A stretch of 64,000 bases of DNA from Bin5 sp965221345 (GTDB lineage Bacteria > Chloroflexota > Anaerolineae > Caldilineales > Caldilineaceae). The position numbers and the translations under genes are program-made. The notes under the pieces are model-generated. The model did no database searches. It was not told the DNA's origin and saw nothing but the letters and a program-made list of their open reading frames with translations. This document shows positions 25,543 to 34,376 of this stretch, piece by piece. Numbering within the stretch: position 1 is the stretch's first letter; each line of letters opens with the position of its first letter. The stretch lies in the NCBI GenBank assembly GCA_965221345.1, contig CBDCSD010000002.1:434001-498000 (forward strand), read 5' to 3'.

Positions 25543-25607
25543 TCCGGGATAGTGGTGTTGTGACGTCACGCGGCTTCCCAGTTTGCCAGCAGGATGGGAA
25601 GTTTCCA
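25309..25607 (+). repeat. Direct repeat, FAH 3' end, copy 2
   Basis: Partner of the repeat at 24264-24560. Homology continues past the stop through the GTGACGTCACGCGGCTTCCCAG stretch to about 25607. The BrnTA pair and about 130 further bases lie between the two copies. Confidence 0.9.
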
Positions 25608-26279
25608 CCGGGCAGGTGGACGCCAGTCAGCCCACGCTTGGAGTTGCTGGCGGCGCGACGTTACACACTCGCCGGCGACGCGCCGCGCCTCCTGGCGGAT
25701 TTGTTCCCCTTCAGCAACTGAAAACAGGCCAAGATCGATCGCAACGGCAAGCTCGTCTTCGTCCTTCCATCGCCATGAACTGAGGTCGGCGCCAATGACC
25801 ACGTCAAGGGCATGGTCGGTTGTGTCGAAACCGATGGCAGTACGTCTGAGTGGTGTTTCAGGATTGACCTTCCAGCCTTGATGGGTCCAGTCCTGAGCGG
25901 ACCAGATTGTTCAGACGGAGCAGGCTTCGCCCGGCACGGAGGCCCAGAGGTGGTGTTGCCCGGTCCACTCGTAAAGTTTACGTTCCCAAGTACCACCGGC
26001 GGCGACATGCAGGTGCTCTTCGCGGGAGCAGATTGGTCCAGAAAACATGGTTCCGGGAGCAATGTAGAGGGACACCAGGGCGCTGCTGTCTTCGATTACA
26101 GTGGCCGGAATTGCGGCCCAGACGCCACCTGGCCACACTTGCCGAAATATTACATGGTCACCAAAGGACCAGCGTGGTGGGCTCGCTTCCTGGGAGGTCA
26201 ATGTTTGCCCTTTGCTTTCGGTATTTTCGCAATTGCCTGAACCTATCCGTGCAGACCCCGAACTGTCTTCTGATACCAT
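25566..26279 (-). pseudogene. DUF402-family gene with one in-frame stop
   Basis: Reading the minus strand from 26279, a DUF402 (FomD-like) protein of about 237 codons is clear: WSFGDHVIFRQVWPGG, then SVPGEACSV, one TGA (25911-25913), and in the same frame QDWTHQGWKVNPETPLRR, GFDTTDHALDVVI, SWRWKDEDELAVAI and a C-terminal helix. Both halves align with the family in one frame, so a single base change to TGA (or a sequencing error) interrupts it. DUF402 proteins such as FomD are nucleotide phosphohydrolases with a beta-barrel fold. The 3' end overlaps the FAH repeat. Confidence 0.8.
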
Positions 26280-26655
26280 TCTCCTGAGTCCTGCGCGTAA
26301 TTCCTGGAGGATGTTGCTTTCTCTTTATCAGGTGTTATCGTTGCCTTTTCGCTCGCTTCGTTCAGGGTCGCGAATTGACTATGGCTGAGTAGTTACCTTC
26401 ATGCTAAGATCTCTTATGGCCTGATATGACTGAGTATATGGAGACGTCCAGATGTGGGGGTCTAGAGGAAATTGCGTTGATTGGGAATGTGTGGCAGTCA
26501 AGTGTAACATGAAAACGGAAGTAGAACAGTCAGGGCAAGACAGGGCAGACGAGGCGATGTTCCTCATGTCATCATGCCCATCGCCACGTGTTGATAATGC
26601 AGTAGTCGGCAGAGGACGGACCGCCCCGCAACTTGGAGAAAGGGAGGCGTAGCGG
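26280..26655. other. Intergenic region before the methyltransferase gene
   Basis: 376 bases with no supportable gene. It separates the interrupted DUF402 gene (minus) from the methyltransferase gene (plus), so both promoters should be here. The ribosome site AAAGGGAGG lies at its right end. Confidence 0.4.
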
Positions 26656-27351
26656 ATGCCTTTCACAGTCGACGGCGTCGTACCCTGGGGGAGGACGATG
26701 GCCGAATACTGCGGGATGTTCGACCTGGGGGAGCGGGACCTGCGCGGGCGCATTCTCGGCTGCGGGGACGGACCGGCCAGTTTCAATGCGGAGATGTCGG
26801 CGCAGGGATACAGGGTTGTCTCGGTCGATCCGCTGTACGCGTTTCCGGCGGCGGGCATCGAACAGCGCGTCGAAGAGACCTATGACATTATCATGGAGCA
26901 ACTGGCGGGCAACCGGGAAGATTTTGTCTGGACCTATGTGCCATCGCTGCCTGCATTGGGGAAGCGGCGGATGGGGGCAATGCGCCGATTTCTGGCCGAC
27001 TTTGCGCAAGGCAAGAGCGAGGGCCGCTACCTGGATGCCTCATTACCCAACCTTCCCTTTGATGACAACGCATTTGACCTCGCGCTTTCCTCCCATTTTC
27101 TCTTTTTATACAGCGAACAGTTTGACTTGACATTCCATGTACGCGCTTTGCAGGAGATGCTGCGGGTCGCCACTGAGGCCAGGGCCTTTCCGTTGTTGCA
27201 GATTGGGGGCGCGCCGTCACCCCATGTCCAGGGCGTAATTGACGCTTTCACAGCGGAGAGCATTCAGGCTAGAATAGAGGACGTTCCGTATGAGTTTCAA
27301 CGGGGCGGCAGCCGAATGTTGCGTCTGCGAAAGTTGTCCGGGGCACAATAA
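26656..27351 (+). CDS. SAM-dependent methyltransferase-like protein
   Basis: A 231-residue class-I methyltransferase-like protein. Motif I reads RILGCGDGPASF (about 32-43), the acidic residue ending strand 2 is in VVSVDPLY (about 56), and the post-motif region has LPFDDNAFDLALSSHFLFLY (split here, about 136-155). A long insertion between strand 2 and this region contains helices. The ATG has AGGGAGG upstream. Substrate unknown. The next gene (cupin) follows after 35 bases. Confidence 0.8.
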   Translation: MPFTVDGVVPWGRTMAEYCGMFDLGERDLRGRILGCGDGPASFNAEMSAQGYRVVSVDPLYAFPAAGIEQRVEETYDIIMEQLAGNREDFVWTYVPSLPALGKRRMGAMRRFLADFAQGKSEGRYLDASLPNLPFDDNAFDLALSSHFLFLYSEQFDLTFHVRALQEMLRVATEARAFPLLQIGGAPSPHVQGVIDAFTAESIQARIEDVPYEFQRGGSRMLRLRKLSGAQ

Positions 27352-27386
27352 GATTAGCCGACGGAATCCGGTAACGGGGATCTGAA

Positions 27387-27764
27387 ATGATGGCAGTCCT
27401 TCCGCATACTCATAACGACTACGACCCCATAAACACGCGCAGCAACATTCCCGGCGCTCGCATTATTACTGCGCGCACGTGCGGTGCTACGCAGATGGAG
27501 CTATGGGAGCAGTATATGCCTCCCGATGGGGTTATCCCGCTGCACTACCACGATTGTGAGGAGAGCTTGACCTTTCTCAGTGGTGAAGTCGAAGTCACTC
27601 TGGGCGAGGAACGGCACCGGATAGGCGCCGATACAACTGTATTTGTCCCGGAAGGCGCTCTGCATGGCGTCCGCAATGTGGGGGATGTGCCGGTGCGCCT
27701 GATAGCAGTCTTTACCCGCGCCGCGCCAGCAATCTTTTACCCAGACGAGGGTTTGTCCACTTAA
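27387..27764 (+). CDS. Cupin domain protein
   Basis: A 125-residue single-domain cupin. Motif 1 appears as PLHYHDCEESLTFLSGEVEV (about 51-70), with two His and a Glu that can hold a metal. Motif 2 appears as VPEGALHGVRNVGD (about 88-101). Small cupins of this type act as sugar isomerases, dioxygenases or ligand sensors. The sequence does not decide. A second ATG directly follows the first. It lies between the methyltransferase gene and the nucleoside-type ABC transporter. Confidence 0.87.
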   Translation: MMAVLPHTHNDYDPINTRSNIPGARIITARTCGATQMELWEQYMPPDGVIPLHYHDCEESLTFLSGEVEVTLGEERHRIGADTTVFVPEGALHGVRNVGDVPVRLIAVFTRAAPAIFYPDEGLST

Positions 27765-27780
27765 GTATGTTTTTTGAGCA

Positions 27781-27810
27781 CTATTTGATTTGTACAAGAG
27801 GTGCTATAAT
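27781..27810 (+). promoter_or_regulatory. Candidate promoter of the BmpA-type transporter operon
   Basis: A perfect TATAAT (27805-27810) lies about 100 bases before the first permease gene, in an AT-rich stretch just after the cupin stop. A TTGATT lies 14 bases upstream of it, which is too close for an ideal -35 box, so only the -10 element is well supported. Confidence 0.4.
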
Positions 27811-27909
27811 CGGCACGGTTAGCCATTATGATGATCCTTGTACGCAAAGTGGCTGCAAGGCGTATGGCGGACATTCCCGAGCGCACTGGCAATGCGTTAC
27901 TGATTAAGG

Positions 27910-29088
27910 ATGAACACACGCATTTATTTGGCCAAACTGATCGATGCGTTGGTGCCGGTGCTGGCGATGCTGGCCGCGCTGTTGGTGGGGGTCGTGCTGC
28001 TGCTGTTGTTAGGCTCTGACCCGATCGAAGCCTACAGCGCATTGATACGGGGCGCGCTGGGAAACGTCAGCGGTATCACGCAGACTCTAACCAAGGCCAC
28101 ACCTCTGCTGTTGGTGGGTCTCGGTATCTGTATTGCCTTTCGGGGCGGCGTGATCAACATCGGTGGTGAAGGGCAGATCGTCGTCGGTGCGCTGGCCGCG
28201 ACGGCATTCGCGGTGGGATTCGAGAAGTTGCCGGGCTTGATTCTGCTGCCGCTGACCCTGTTGAGCGGCGCGGCAGCAGGGCTTGTATGGGGTGGCATCC
28301 CCGGCCTGCTGAAGGCACGTCTGGGCGTCAACGAGATTCTCACCACGGTGATGATGAACCAGATCGCGCTGCGCCTGATGAATTTTCTGCTGCGTGGGCC
28401 GTTGCTGGATCCGGAGCATGTCGCGGCCGGCACGAGCATTCCCCAAAGCGCAACGCTGCCCGAATCGGTATGGTTGCCGCGATTGGTGCCGCGCACGCTT
28501 TTCCACAGCGGCGTATTTCTCGCCGTTCTCCTGGCTCTCGCCGTCTATTTCCTGCTCTGGCGCACGACAATCGGCTACCGCATCCGCGCCGTAGGCCTGA
28601 ACCCCAACGCCTCCCGCTATGCCGGCATTCCTGTCCCCAAATATGTCACACTGTCGCTGGCGCTGAGCGGTATGCTGTGCGGGTTGGCCGGCACGGTGGA
28701 AGTGTTGGGCGTTCATCATCGTATGCTCGAGGGGTTGAGCGGCGGCTACGGCTTCAGCGGCATTGTGGCGGCGCTCTTTGGCAAACTCCACCCGCTGGGG
28801 GCGATTCCGGCCTCGGCGCTGTTCGGGGCTCTGCTGGTCGGTGCGGACAAGATGCAGCGCGCTGTGCAGGTTCCCAGCGCATTGGCCATCGCCCTGCAAG
28901 GCCTGGTCGTGCTCTTTGTCGTTTCCAGCGATCTGTATGTGCGACGGCGCGCCCGCCGGCGGGTTGGGGCTGATGGGCCAGACGGGCCGATCGCGGGGGA
29001 CGAGGAAAACCAAGTTGAAGAACGGTCTGCGGATACGGAAGAAGATGTAAATCTTTCCTCTGCGAGTGCGGAGCGCGGGGAGAACTGA
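27910..29088 (+). CDS. ABC transporter permease, nucleoside/simple sugar (YufP-like)
   Basis: A 392-residue multi-pass permease of the BmpA-linked nucleoside/simple sugar family. Characteristic stretches: ICIAFRGGVINIGGEGQIV (about 75-93), GVNEILTTVMMNQIAL (about 138-153) and NPNASRYAGIPV (about 235). About nine to ten hydrophobic segments are visible, with a charged, Glu-rich C-terminal tail. It is first in the order permease, permease, binding protein, ATPase. Confidence 0.9.
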   Translation: MNTRIYLAKLIDALVPVLAMLAALLVGVVLLLLLGSDPIEAYSALIRGALGNVSGITQTLTKATPLLLVGLGICIAFRGGVINIGGEGQIVVGALAATAFAVGFEKLPGLILLPLTLLSGAAAGLVWGGIPGLLKARLGVNEILTTVMMNQIALRLMNFLLRGPLLDPEHVAAGTSIPQSATLPESVWLPRLVPRTLFHSGVFLAVLLALAVYFLLWRTTIGYRIRAVGLNPNASRYAGIPVPKYVTLSLALSGMLCGLAGTVEVLGVHHRMLEGLSGGYGFSGIVAALFGKLHPLGAIPASALFGALLVGADKMQRAVQVPSALAIALQGLVVLFVVSSDLYVRRRARRRVGADGPDGPIAGDEENQVEERSADTEEDVNLSSASAERGEN

Positions 29089-29164
29089 TGAGACGGTGCG
29101 GCGCCCGGCCACCCAAGAACTACTGGGAGGACGTACGCCGGAGTCATCACCACGAAATGCCGAC

Positions 29165-30097
29165 ATGATCGACGAACTGTTTACGATTTCCACACTAGTC
29201 GGAATACTGCATAGCTGCGTGCGGTTGGCAACGCCCTATCTTTTCGCGGCTCTGGGGGAGACTTTCGGCCAGCGCTCCGGCGTTCTGAACCTGGGCGTGG
29301 ACGGCATAATGCTGATGGGCGCCTTTTTCGCCTTTTATGCAGTATTTGAGGGGCATAATCTGTGGGTGGGGGTGCTGGTTGCAATAGCGGTTGGCATGTT
29401 GATGGGGATGCTGAAAGCCTTCGTCAGTGTGACGATGCAGTCGCTGCAAGGCATCAGCGGGATCGGCCTCTATCTATTCGGCCTCGGTCTGAGCAGCCTG
29501 CTATTCAAAACGCTGATTGGTTCGGTGGAAGGGGTCAGCGGCTTCCGGCAGGTGGCCATCCCGCTGCTATCCGATCTGCCGGGTATCGGACATATCTTTT
29601 TTAATCATAACGTATTGGTCTATCTCGCCTATCTGATGGTGCCGATCTCCTGGTTCGTCATCAACCGCACGACATTGGGCCTTAAGATCCGCGCGGTCGG
29701 GCATAACCCGGAGGCTGCCGACACCTTGGGAGTCAGTGTCAATGGTGTGCGCTACACCACGCTGATGATCGGCGGCGCGCTGGCGGCAGTGGCGGGCGCG
29801 TCACTCAGCATTGGCCTGCAGAACGTCTTCCAGGAGAACATGACGAACGGGCTTGGCTTTATTGCGGTTGCTCTTGTCTACTTTGGTAGTTGGCGGACGG
29901 TGGGAGTGCTGGGCGGCGCGCTGCTGTTCAGCCTGGTCAATGCCCTGCAGCTATGGGTACAGGCGCTGGCTATTCCGGTCCCGTCGGAAGTGGCCGTCAT
30001 GATGCCCTACATAATGACCATCGTTGTGCTTGCCTTCACAGCACGGCAGATTCAGAAGCCAGCGGCCCTCGCCAGGTCGTATGAGCGGGGCGACTAA
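29165..30097 (+). CDS. ABC transporter permease, nucleoside/simple sugar (YufQ-like)
   Basis: Second permease of the same transporter, 310 residues. It starts with a helix-leading segment (LVGILHSCVRLATPYLF) followed by the family stretch GQRSGVLNLGVDGIMLMGAF (about 38-57), VSVTMQSLQGISGIGLYLFG and GHNPEAADTLGVSVNGVRY (about 182-200). The ATG at 29165 is chosen. The frame runs open to 29066 and overlaps the previous gene, but the extra 33 residues are hydrophilic and unlike the family. Confidence 0.9.
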   Translation: MIDELFTISTLVGILHSCVRLATPYLFAALGETFGQRSGVLNLGVDGIMLMGAFFAFYAVFEGHNLWVGVLVAIAVGMLMGMLKAFVSVTMQSLQGISGIGLYLFGLGLSSLLFKTLIGSVEGVSGFRQVAIPLLSDLPGIGHIFFNHNVLVYLAYLMVPISWFVINRTTLGLKIRAVGHNPEAADTLGVSVNGVRYTTLMIGGALAAVAGASLSIGLQNVFQENMTNGLGFIAVALVYFGSWRTVGVLGGALLFSLVNALQLWVQALAIPVPSEVAVMMPYIMTIVVLAFTARQIQKPAALARSYERGD

Positions 30098-30143
30098 TAA
30101 AGGCTATTGCAGCGTTAACCGTTCCTTACCCAAAGAGAAACTC

Positions 30144-31172
30144 ATGTTAAGGCGAATCAGAGTACTCACGTTGATTCTCTTACTGCTTCTCGCTGGCTGC
30201 GGCAGATCAGACAGGGCTGCCGATGCTGAGACGGTCGGCGCAGATGGAGCTCCCTTTCGTATTGCAATTGTCATGCCAAGCAGTACGACGGATATTGCCT
30301 GGAGTCAGTCGATGTTCGATTCGCTGAAGGCGGTTCAGGCTGAAATGGGAGGAGAGGGAGCGCTGAAGATCGCGTATTCAGAAGGGATGTTCAGGGTGAC
30401 CGACGCGTCGGCGGCCATCCGCGATTACGCGTCGGAGGGATACGACCTGGTGATTGCCCACGGCGCCCAATTCGGCAATTCTGTGTTTGAGGTGGCCAGC
30501 GACTTTCCGGAGACCAGCTTCGCCTGGGGCACTTCGTCGGATACGGGCGCAGACCGGGGAATCGAGAACGTATTCGCATACGGCGCGGTCGCCAATGAGG
30601 GCGGCTACGTCAACGGCGTCGTCGCCGCGATGCTCTCCAAGAATGATGTCATTGGTGTCATCGGCCCCGTGGCGGGTGACGCCAAACTTTATATTGACGG
30701 CTTCGTCAGAGGCGTTACAGATGTCAAACCGGATGCGCAGGTAAACATCAGCTACACGGGCTCCTTCAGCGACACGACGCTGGCCGCCGAGGCCGCCCAT
30801 GTCCACATTCAGGCCGGCGCCGATGTGTTGACCGGCTCCGCCCAGCAGGTAGTCGGCGCGATCGGCGTCGCCAGAGAGAATGGCGTCGCCTGGCTGGGTA
30901 CGCAGAGCGATCAGATATCTTTAGGCCCGGACGTTGTAGTGACAAATCAGATCTACAACTGGGCCAATGTTGTTACCGATATGATCGCCAAGATTGAAGC
31001 AGGGGAACTGGGCGGCACGGCTTACAAGCTCACGTTTGCAAACGACGGGTTGCGCCTGGAATTCAACGAAAACATTGAGATTGCCGACGAAGTGAAGGAG
31101 GCCGCCCGCGGCGCGATCGAGGACATCAAGAGCGGCGTTGTGGATCCGGTTTTAATAGAGGAAGAAGAGTGA
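30144..31172 (+). CDS. BMP family ABC transporter substrate-binding lipoprotein
   Basis: A 342-residue lipoprotein of the BmpA/PnrA (Med) family. It begins MLRRIRVLTLI, with lipobox LLAGC (Cys about 19), then FRIAIVMPSSTTDIAWSQSM, GYDLVIAHGAQFGNSV (about 108), DFPETSFAW and GVIGPVAGDAKLYIDGF (about 170). Family members bind purine nucleosides or related ligands. The ATG at 30144 is used because it starts the signal peptide. Longer frames lack one. Confidence 0.92.
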   Translation: MLRRIRVLTLILLLLLAGCGRSDRAADAETVGADGAPFRIAIVMPSSTTDIAWSQSMFDSLKAVQAEMGGEGALKIAYSEGMFRVTDASAAIRDYASEGYDLVIAHGAQFGNSVFEVASDFPETSFAWGTSSDTGADRGIENVFAYGAVANEGGYVNGVVAAMLSKNDVIGVIGPVAGDAKLYIDGFVRGVTDVKPDAQVNISYTGSFSDTTLAAEAAHVHIQAGADVLTGSAQQVVGAIGVARENGVAWLGTQSDQISLGPDVVVTNQIYNWANVVTDMIAKIEAGELGGTAYKLTFANDGLRLEFNENIEIADEVKEAARGAIEDIKSGVVDPVLIEEEE

Positions 31173-31223
31173 GGGTAGGGCCGCCCGCTGCCGAGGAGTA
31201 TTGTGAAGTAAGGATCATTTCTC

Positions 31224-32834
31224 ATGGCCACCGGTCAGCGCAAGATTGAAGATCTGTTTGTCTACGGAATTGCCAGACCCACTGGAGGGCATCGCGCGGT
31301 CAATTTCCGCTTGAACGCGCCCTATGTGCAGATGTATGGAATCGCCAAGCGATTTCCGGGTGTCCTGGCCTGCGATCAGGTAGACTTTGACGTGCGCCGG
31401 GGGGAAGTGCATGCGCTGCTGGGGGAAAACGGTGCTGGCAAATCCACACTGATGCGGATACTGTACGGCCTTTATCAGCCTGATGAAGGCCGTATCCTGC
31501 GCGACGGCGCCGAGGTGACGATCCATTCGCCGACCGACGCCATCCGCCAGGGCATTGGCATGATCCATCAGCACTTTATGCTGGTCGATACGCTCACGGT
31601 CTCCGAAAATGTAGCCTTGGGCCTTAAATCCAGCCGCGAACCGCTTCTCGATCTGGATCGGGTGGAGGAGGGCATTCGCGAGTTAAGCAAGGCGTACGGT
31701 CTGCAAATCGACCCGCGAGCGCCCGTCTGGACGCTTTCGGTCGGGGAACGGCAGCGGGTCGAGATCATGAAGGCCCTGTACCGGGGGGCAGCTCTGCTGA
31801 TACTGGATGAGCCGACCGCAGTTTTGACGCCACAGGAGGTCGATGAACTTTTTGTCACGCTGGGTTTCATGAAAGAAAACGGCTTCAGCTTCGTTTTAAT
31901 CAGCCACAAACTTCGAGAGGTTCTTGCCATCAGCGATCGCATCACGGTTCTGCGGGAAGGGCGCCTCATCGGGACGGTTCCCACCGAAGAGATGACCCGT
32001 CAGGAACTGGCGCGCATGATGGTGGGGCGCGAAGTCCTGCTGGAAAGGACTCGCGACGATGAAGTAGAAGTGGGCAAAGTACGGTTGCGTCTTGAAGAGG
32101 TCAGCGCGCAAGACGTTACAGGACAACCGGCCCTGCGAAGTGTATCCTTATCAGTTCAGGCCGGCGAGATTCTGGGGTTGGCCGGCATCAGCGGCAATGG
32201 GCAGAGGGAGCTGGCCGAAGTCGTGGCGGGTTTGCGCCCGGTCAGCGGCGGGAGCGTGGAGGTGGACGGCATGCCCATCAACGACTGGACGATTTCGCAG
32301 CGCACTGACAGCGGGCTGGCATACATTCCTGAGGAGCGAATGCACGACGGGATCGTGCGCGATTTTGCCGTGTCAGAGAATCTTGTGCTGCAGGAGCATA
32401 CCCATCAGCCCTTCAGCAACGGCATCTTTCTGGCTTTTGACTATATTGCCAGTTTCAGTCGGCAACTGGTAAAGGACTTCTATATCAGGACGCCCGACAT
32501 TCGCACCATGACCGGAAATCTATCGGGCGGCAACATCCAGCGGTTGATACTGGCGCGTGAACTTTCGCGGCGGCCCAAGGTTCTGGTTGCCGCTCAACCA
32601 ACACGCGGCATCGACATCGGCGCGATCGAATATATTTATCAGCAACTGCTGGAACAACGGGACACGGGCATGGCCACCCTGCTCATTTCGGAAGATCTGG
32701 ATGAACTGCTGGCGCTGTGCGACCGGATCGCCGTGATCTACGAAGGGCAGATTATGGAAATCCTGGATCGGAACGAGACGAGTGCCGAAGAGTTGGGGCT
32801 GCTGATGGCAGGCGTGTATCCGGCAAAGCAGTAG
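31224..32834 (+). CDS. ABC transporter ATP-binding protein, two-domain (YufO-like)
   Basis: A 536-residue protein with two ABC domains, as in nucleoside/simple sugar importers. Domain 1: Walker A LLGENGAGKSTLM (about 69), signature LSVGERQRVEI (about 172), Walker B LLILDEPTAVLTP (about 191). Domain 2: degenerate P-loop GLAGISGNGQREL (about 317), signature LSGGNIQRLILAREL (about 434), RGIDIGAIEYIY. The N-terminus is about 35 residues longer than usual. An internal ATG at 31332 would give the usual length. It is last in the operon, followed by a strong terminator. Confidence 0.92.
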   Translation: MATGQRKIEDLFVYGIARPTGGHRAVNFRLNAPYVQMYGIAKRFPGVLACDQVDFDVRRGEVHALLGENGAGKSTLMRILYGLYQPDEGRILRDGAEVTIHSPTDAIRQGIGMIHQHFMLVDTLTVSENVALGLKSSREPLLDLDRVEEGIRELSKAYGLQIDPRAPVWTLSVGERQRVEIMKALYRGAALLILDEPTAVLTPQEVDELFVTLGFMKENGFSFVLISHKLREVLAISDRITVLREGRLIGTVPTEEMTRQELARMMVGREVLLERTRDDEVEVGKVRLRLEEVSAQDVTGQPALRSVSLSVQAGEILGLAGISGNGQRELAEVVAGLRPVSGGSVEVDGMPINDWTISQRTDSGLAYIPEERMHDGIVRDFAVSENLVLQEHTHQPFSNGIFLAFDYIASFSRQLVKDFYIRTPDIRTMTGNLSGGNIQRLILARELSRRPKVLVAAQPTRGIDIGAIEYIYQQLLEQRDTGMATLLISEDLDELLALCDRIAVIYEGQIMEILDRNETSAEELGLLMAGVYPAKQ

Positions 32835-32853
32835 GGCCGGGAGGAGGAAAGAA

Positions 32854-32885
32854 AAGGCCCCGCCGACCGGCGGGGCTTTATTTTT
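32854..32885 (+). terminator. Bidirectional rho-independent terminator
   Basis: Perfect 8-bp stem GCCCCGCC / GGCGGGGC with loop GACC, extended by AAG/TTT pairs and followed by TTTATTTTT on the plus strand. On the minus strand the hairpin is followed by CTTTTCTTT, so it also ends the tRNA-Thr transcript. Confidence 0.92.
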
Positions 32886-32886
32886 G

Positions 32887-32959
32887 AGCCGTTGGTCGGG
32901 CTCGAACCGACGACCTACGCTTTACGAGAGCGTCGCTCTACCGACTGAGCTACAACGGC
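32887..32959 (-). tRNA. tRNA-Thr (anticodon CGT)
   Basis: 73-base cloverleaf on the minus strand. The acceptor GCCGTTG pairs perfectly with CAACGGC. The D-arm has GCTC..GAGC, the anticodon arm is ACGCT-CTCGTAA-AGCGT with anticodon CGT, and the T-loop is GGTTCGAGCC. Discriminator base T. CCA is not encoded. Confidence 0.95.
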
Positions 32960-33027
32960 ATATCGTCTCCACACTATAGTGTATTGTCCACCGGAAAAGC
33001 AAATCCGGCGGGGAAGGATTGCGGTCT

Positions 33028-33588
33028 TCATTGCACGCGTGTAACGTAGCGTCCGTCGCGTGTGTCGATGCGAACTGTGTCGCCTTCCTTGACGAACATC
33101 GGCACGTTCAGCCGGAAGCCAGTCTCTAATTCCACTTCTTTGGTCGGACTGTTGGCGGTATCGCCGGCGACAGCCATTTCTGCCCACACGACTTCGAGAT
33201 CGATCGTCGTCGGCAAGCTGACGTTGATCGGCTCGCCTTCGAAAGTTTCCAATTCCACGACGGTATTGTCTTTCAGGAATTGGACGACCCCTGCCAGCGC
33301 TTCCTTGGCCAGAGCGACCTGTTCGAAGGTATCCGTATCCATAAAGTGAAAGAGATCACCGTCGGTATACAGGTATTCGACTGCGCGTGAATCGAGGCGG
33401 ATATCATCGACGCGCGTGCCGCTGTTATAGGTTTTTTCGATGGTTGCGCCGCTGCGGAGATTGCGCACCTTGAGCCGAATGGTCGCGCCGCCGCGTGCCA
33501 TTTTAATGTGCTGGAAGTCAAGCACGCGCCACAGTTGACTGTCTTCTTCGTAGATGTTGCCCCTGCGCAACTGCTGAACTTCCGCCAT
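33028..33588 (-). CDS. efp: Translation elongation factor P
   Basis: EF-P, 186 residues, the normal length. It enters the ribosomal E site and relieves stalling at proline runs. The N-terminal KOW domain reads QQLRRGNIYEEDSQLW and continues through the tip loop HIKMARGGATIRLKVRNL. The position that is a modified Lys in E. coli (PGKG) is Arg here (ARGG). The following domains show IEKTYNSGTRV, YLYTDGDLFHFMDTDTFEQ and the C-terminal GDTVRIDTRDGRYVTR. Start at ATG 33588 after AAAGGAAAG. Confidence 0.96.
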   Translation of the reverse strand: MAEVQQLRRGNIYEEDSQLWRVLDFQHIKMARGGATIRLKVRNLRSGATIEKTYNSGTRVDDIRLDSRAVEYLYTDGDLFHFMDTDTFEQVALAKEALAGVVQFLKDNTVVELETFEGEPINVSLPTTIDLEVVWAEMAVAGDTANSPTKEVELETGFRLNVPMFVKEGDTVRIDTRDGRYVTRVQ

Positions 33589-33742
33589 CTTATTTTTTCT
33601 TTCCTTTGTCAACAAATACAGTTGAGAATCGCGACCGATTATAGAAGAGATTGTCGCGGGTGTCAAAAACATGCTGTTGCGCGGCGGCTCAAAATGTGCG
33701 AGGCGGACCACGCCGGTAGGTGGACATACGGACGGGCGAGAG

Positions 33743-34333
33743 CTATTCGCCGAATTGAATCAGGGCCATCCGCAGCCGGTCCTCAACGCCGGTCACGTCG
33801 GCGGGTATCTGCTGGAGTGCCCGCTGCGCTTCGACCACGCTGTACCCCAGTCCTGTGAGCGCCTCCATCACTTCGGCATCGGCATCGAGCGCCGTGGCGA
33901 GCGCAGCCAGTTCGCCCTCGGCCGGAGCCAGTTTGTCCTTGAGTTCGACAACGACCCTCCCGGCCGTGCGTTTGCCGATGCCCGACACGCGCGCCAAAAT
34001 ACCCGGCTCCTCGTTGGCAACCGCGAGGCGCAGCGCGTCCGGTGTCAACGTGCTCAGGGTGGCGAGGGCCACCTTCGGACCGACGCCGCTTACCCCCAGC
34101 AGAGCCTCGAAGATGACAAGCTCGTCCAGCTCTTCAAATCCATACAGGCTCAGTTCGTTTTCCCGCACCTGCAAATGCGTATACAACGAAAGATTGTCGC
34201 CAGCGCGGAAGCGTGCGGAAGTCGGCTCAGGCGTAAAGACGCGGAGGCCGATGCCGGCACCCGCATTGCCCACTTCGATGATCAGAAAGTTGCTGTCCAC
34301 GGCGATAACGGTACCGCGTACCTGACGAATCAT
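33743..34333 (-). CDS. ruvA: Holliday junction branch migration protein RuvA
   Basis: RuvA, 196 residues. It begins MIRQVRGTVIAVDSN (OB fold), followed by SLYTHLQVRENELSLYGF and the two helix-hairpin-helix motifs LLGVSGVGPKVAL (about 79) and VSGIGKRTAGRVVVEL (about 114), with a C-terminal domain that binds RuvB (EALTGLGYSVVEAQ). It tetramerises on four-way junctions. It follows ruvC after 43 bases. ruvB is not in the window. Confidence 0.95.
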   Translation of the reverse strand: MIRQVRGTVIAVDSNFLIIEVGNAGAGIGLRVFTPEPTSARFRAGDNLSLYTHLQVRENELSLYGFEELDELVIFEALLGVSGVGPKVALATLSTLTPDALRLAVANEEPGILARVSGIGKRTAGRVVVELKDKLAPAEGELAALATALDADAEVMEALTGLGYSVVEAQRALQQIPADVTGVEDRLRMALIQFGE

Positions 34334-34376
34334 GTCGTATCCTCTGACGGAAGGGGGGGGTGGAATTACTGCGCGT

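Noticed and set aside
25911..25913. TGA as a selenocysteine codon in the DUF402 gene
   Set aside because: DUF402 proteins are not known selenoproteins, no SECIS-like hairpin was seen next to the codon, and no selenocysteine genes are in the window.
32971..32982. Perfect 12-bp palindrome ACACTATAGTGT upstream of tRNA-Thr
   Set aside because: It overlaps the likely tRNA promoter. A short AT palindrome around a -10 box is common, and there is no second site to suggest an operator.
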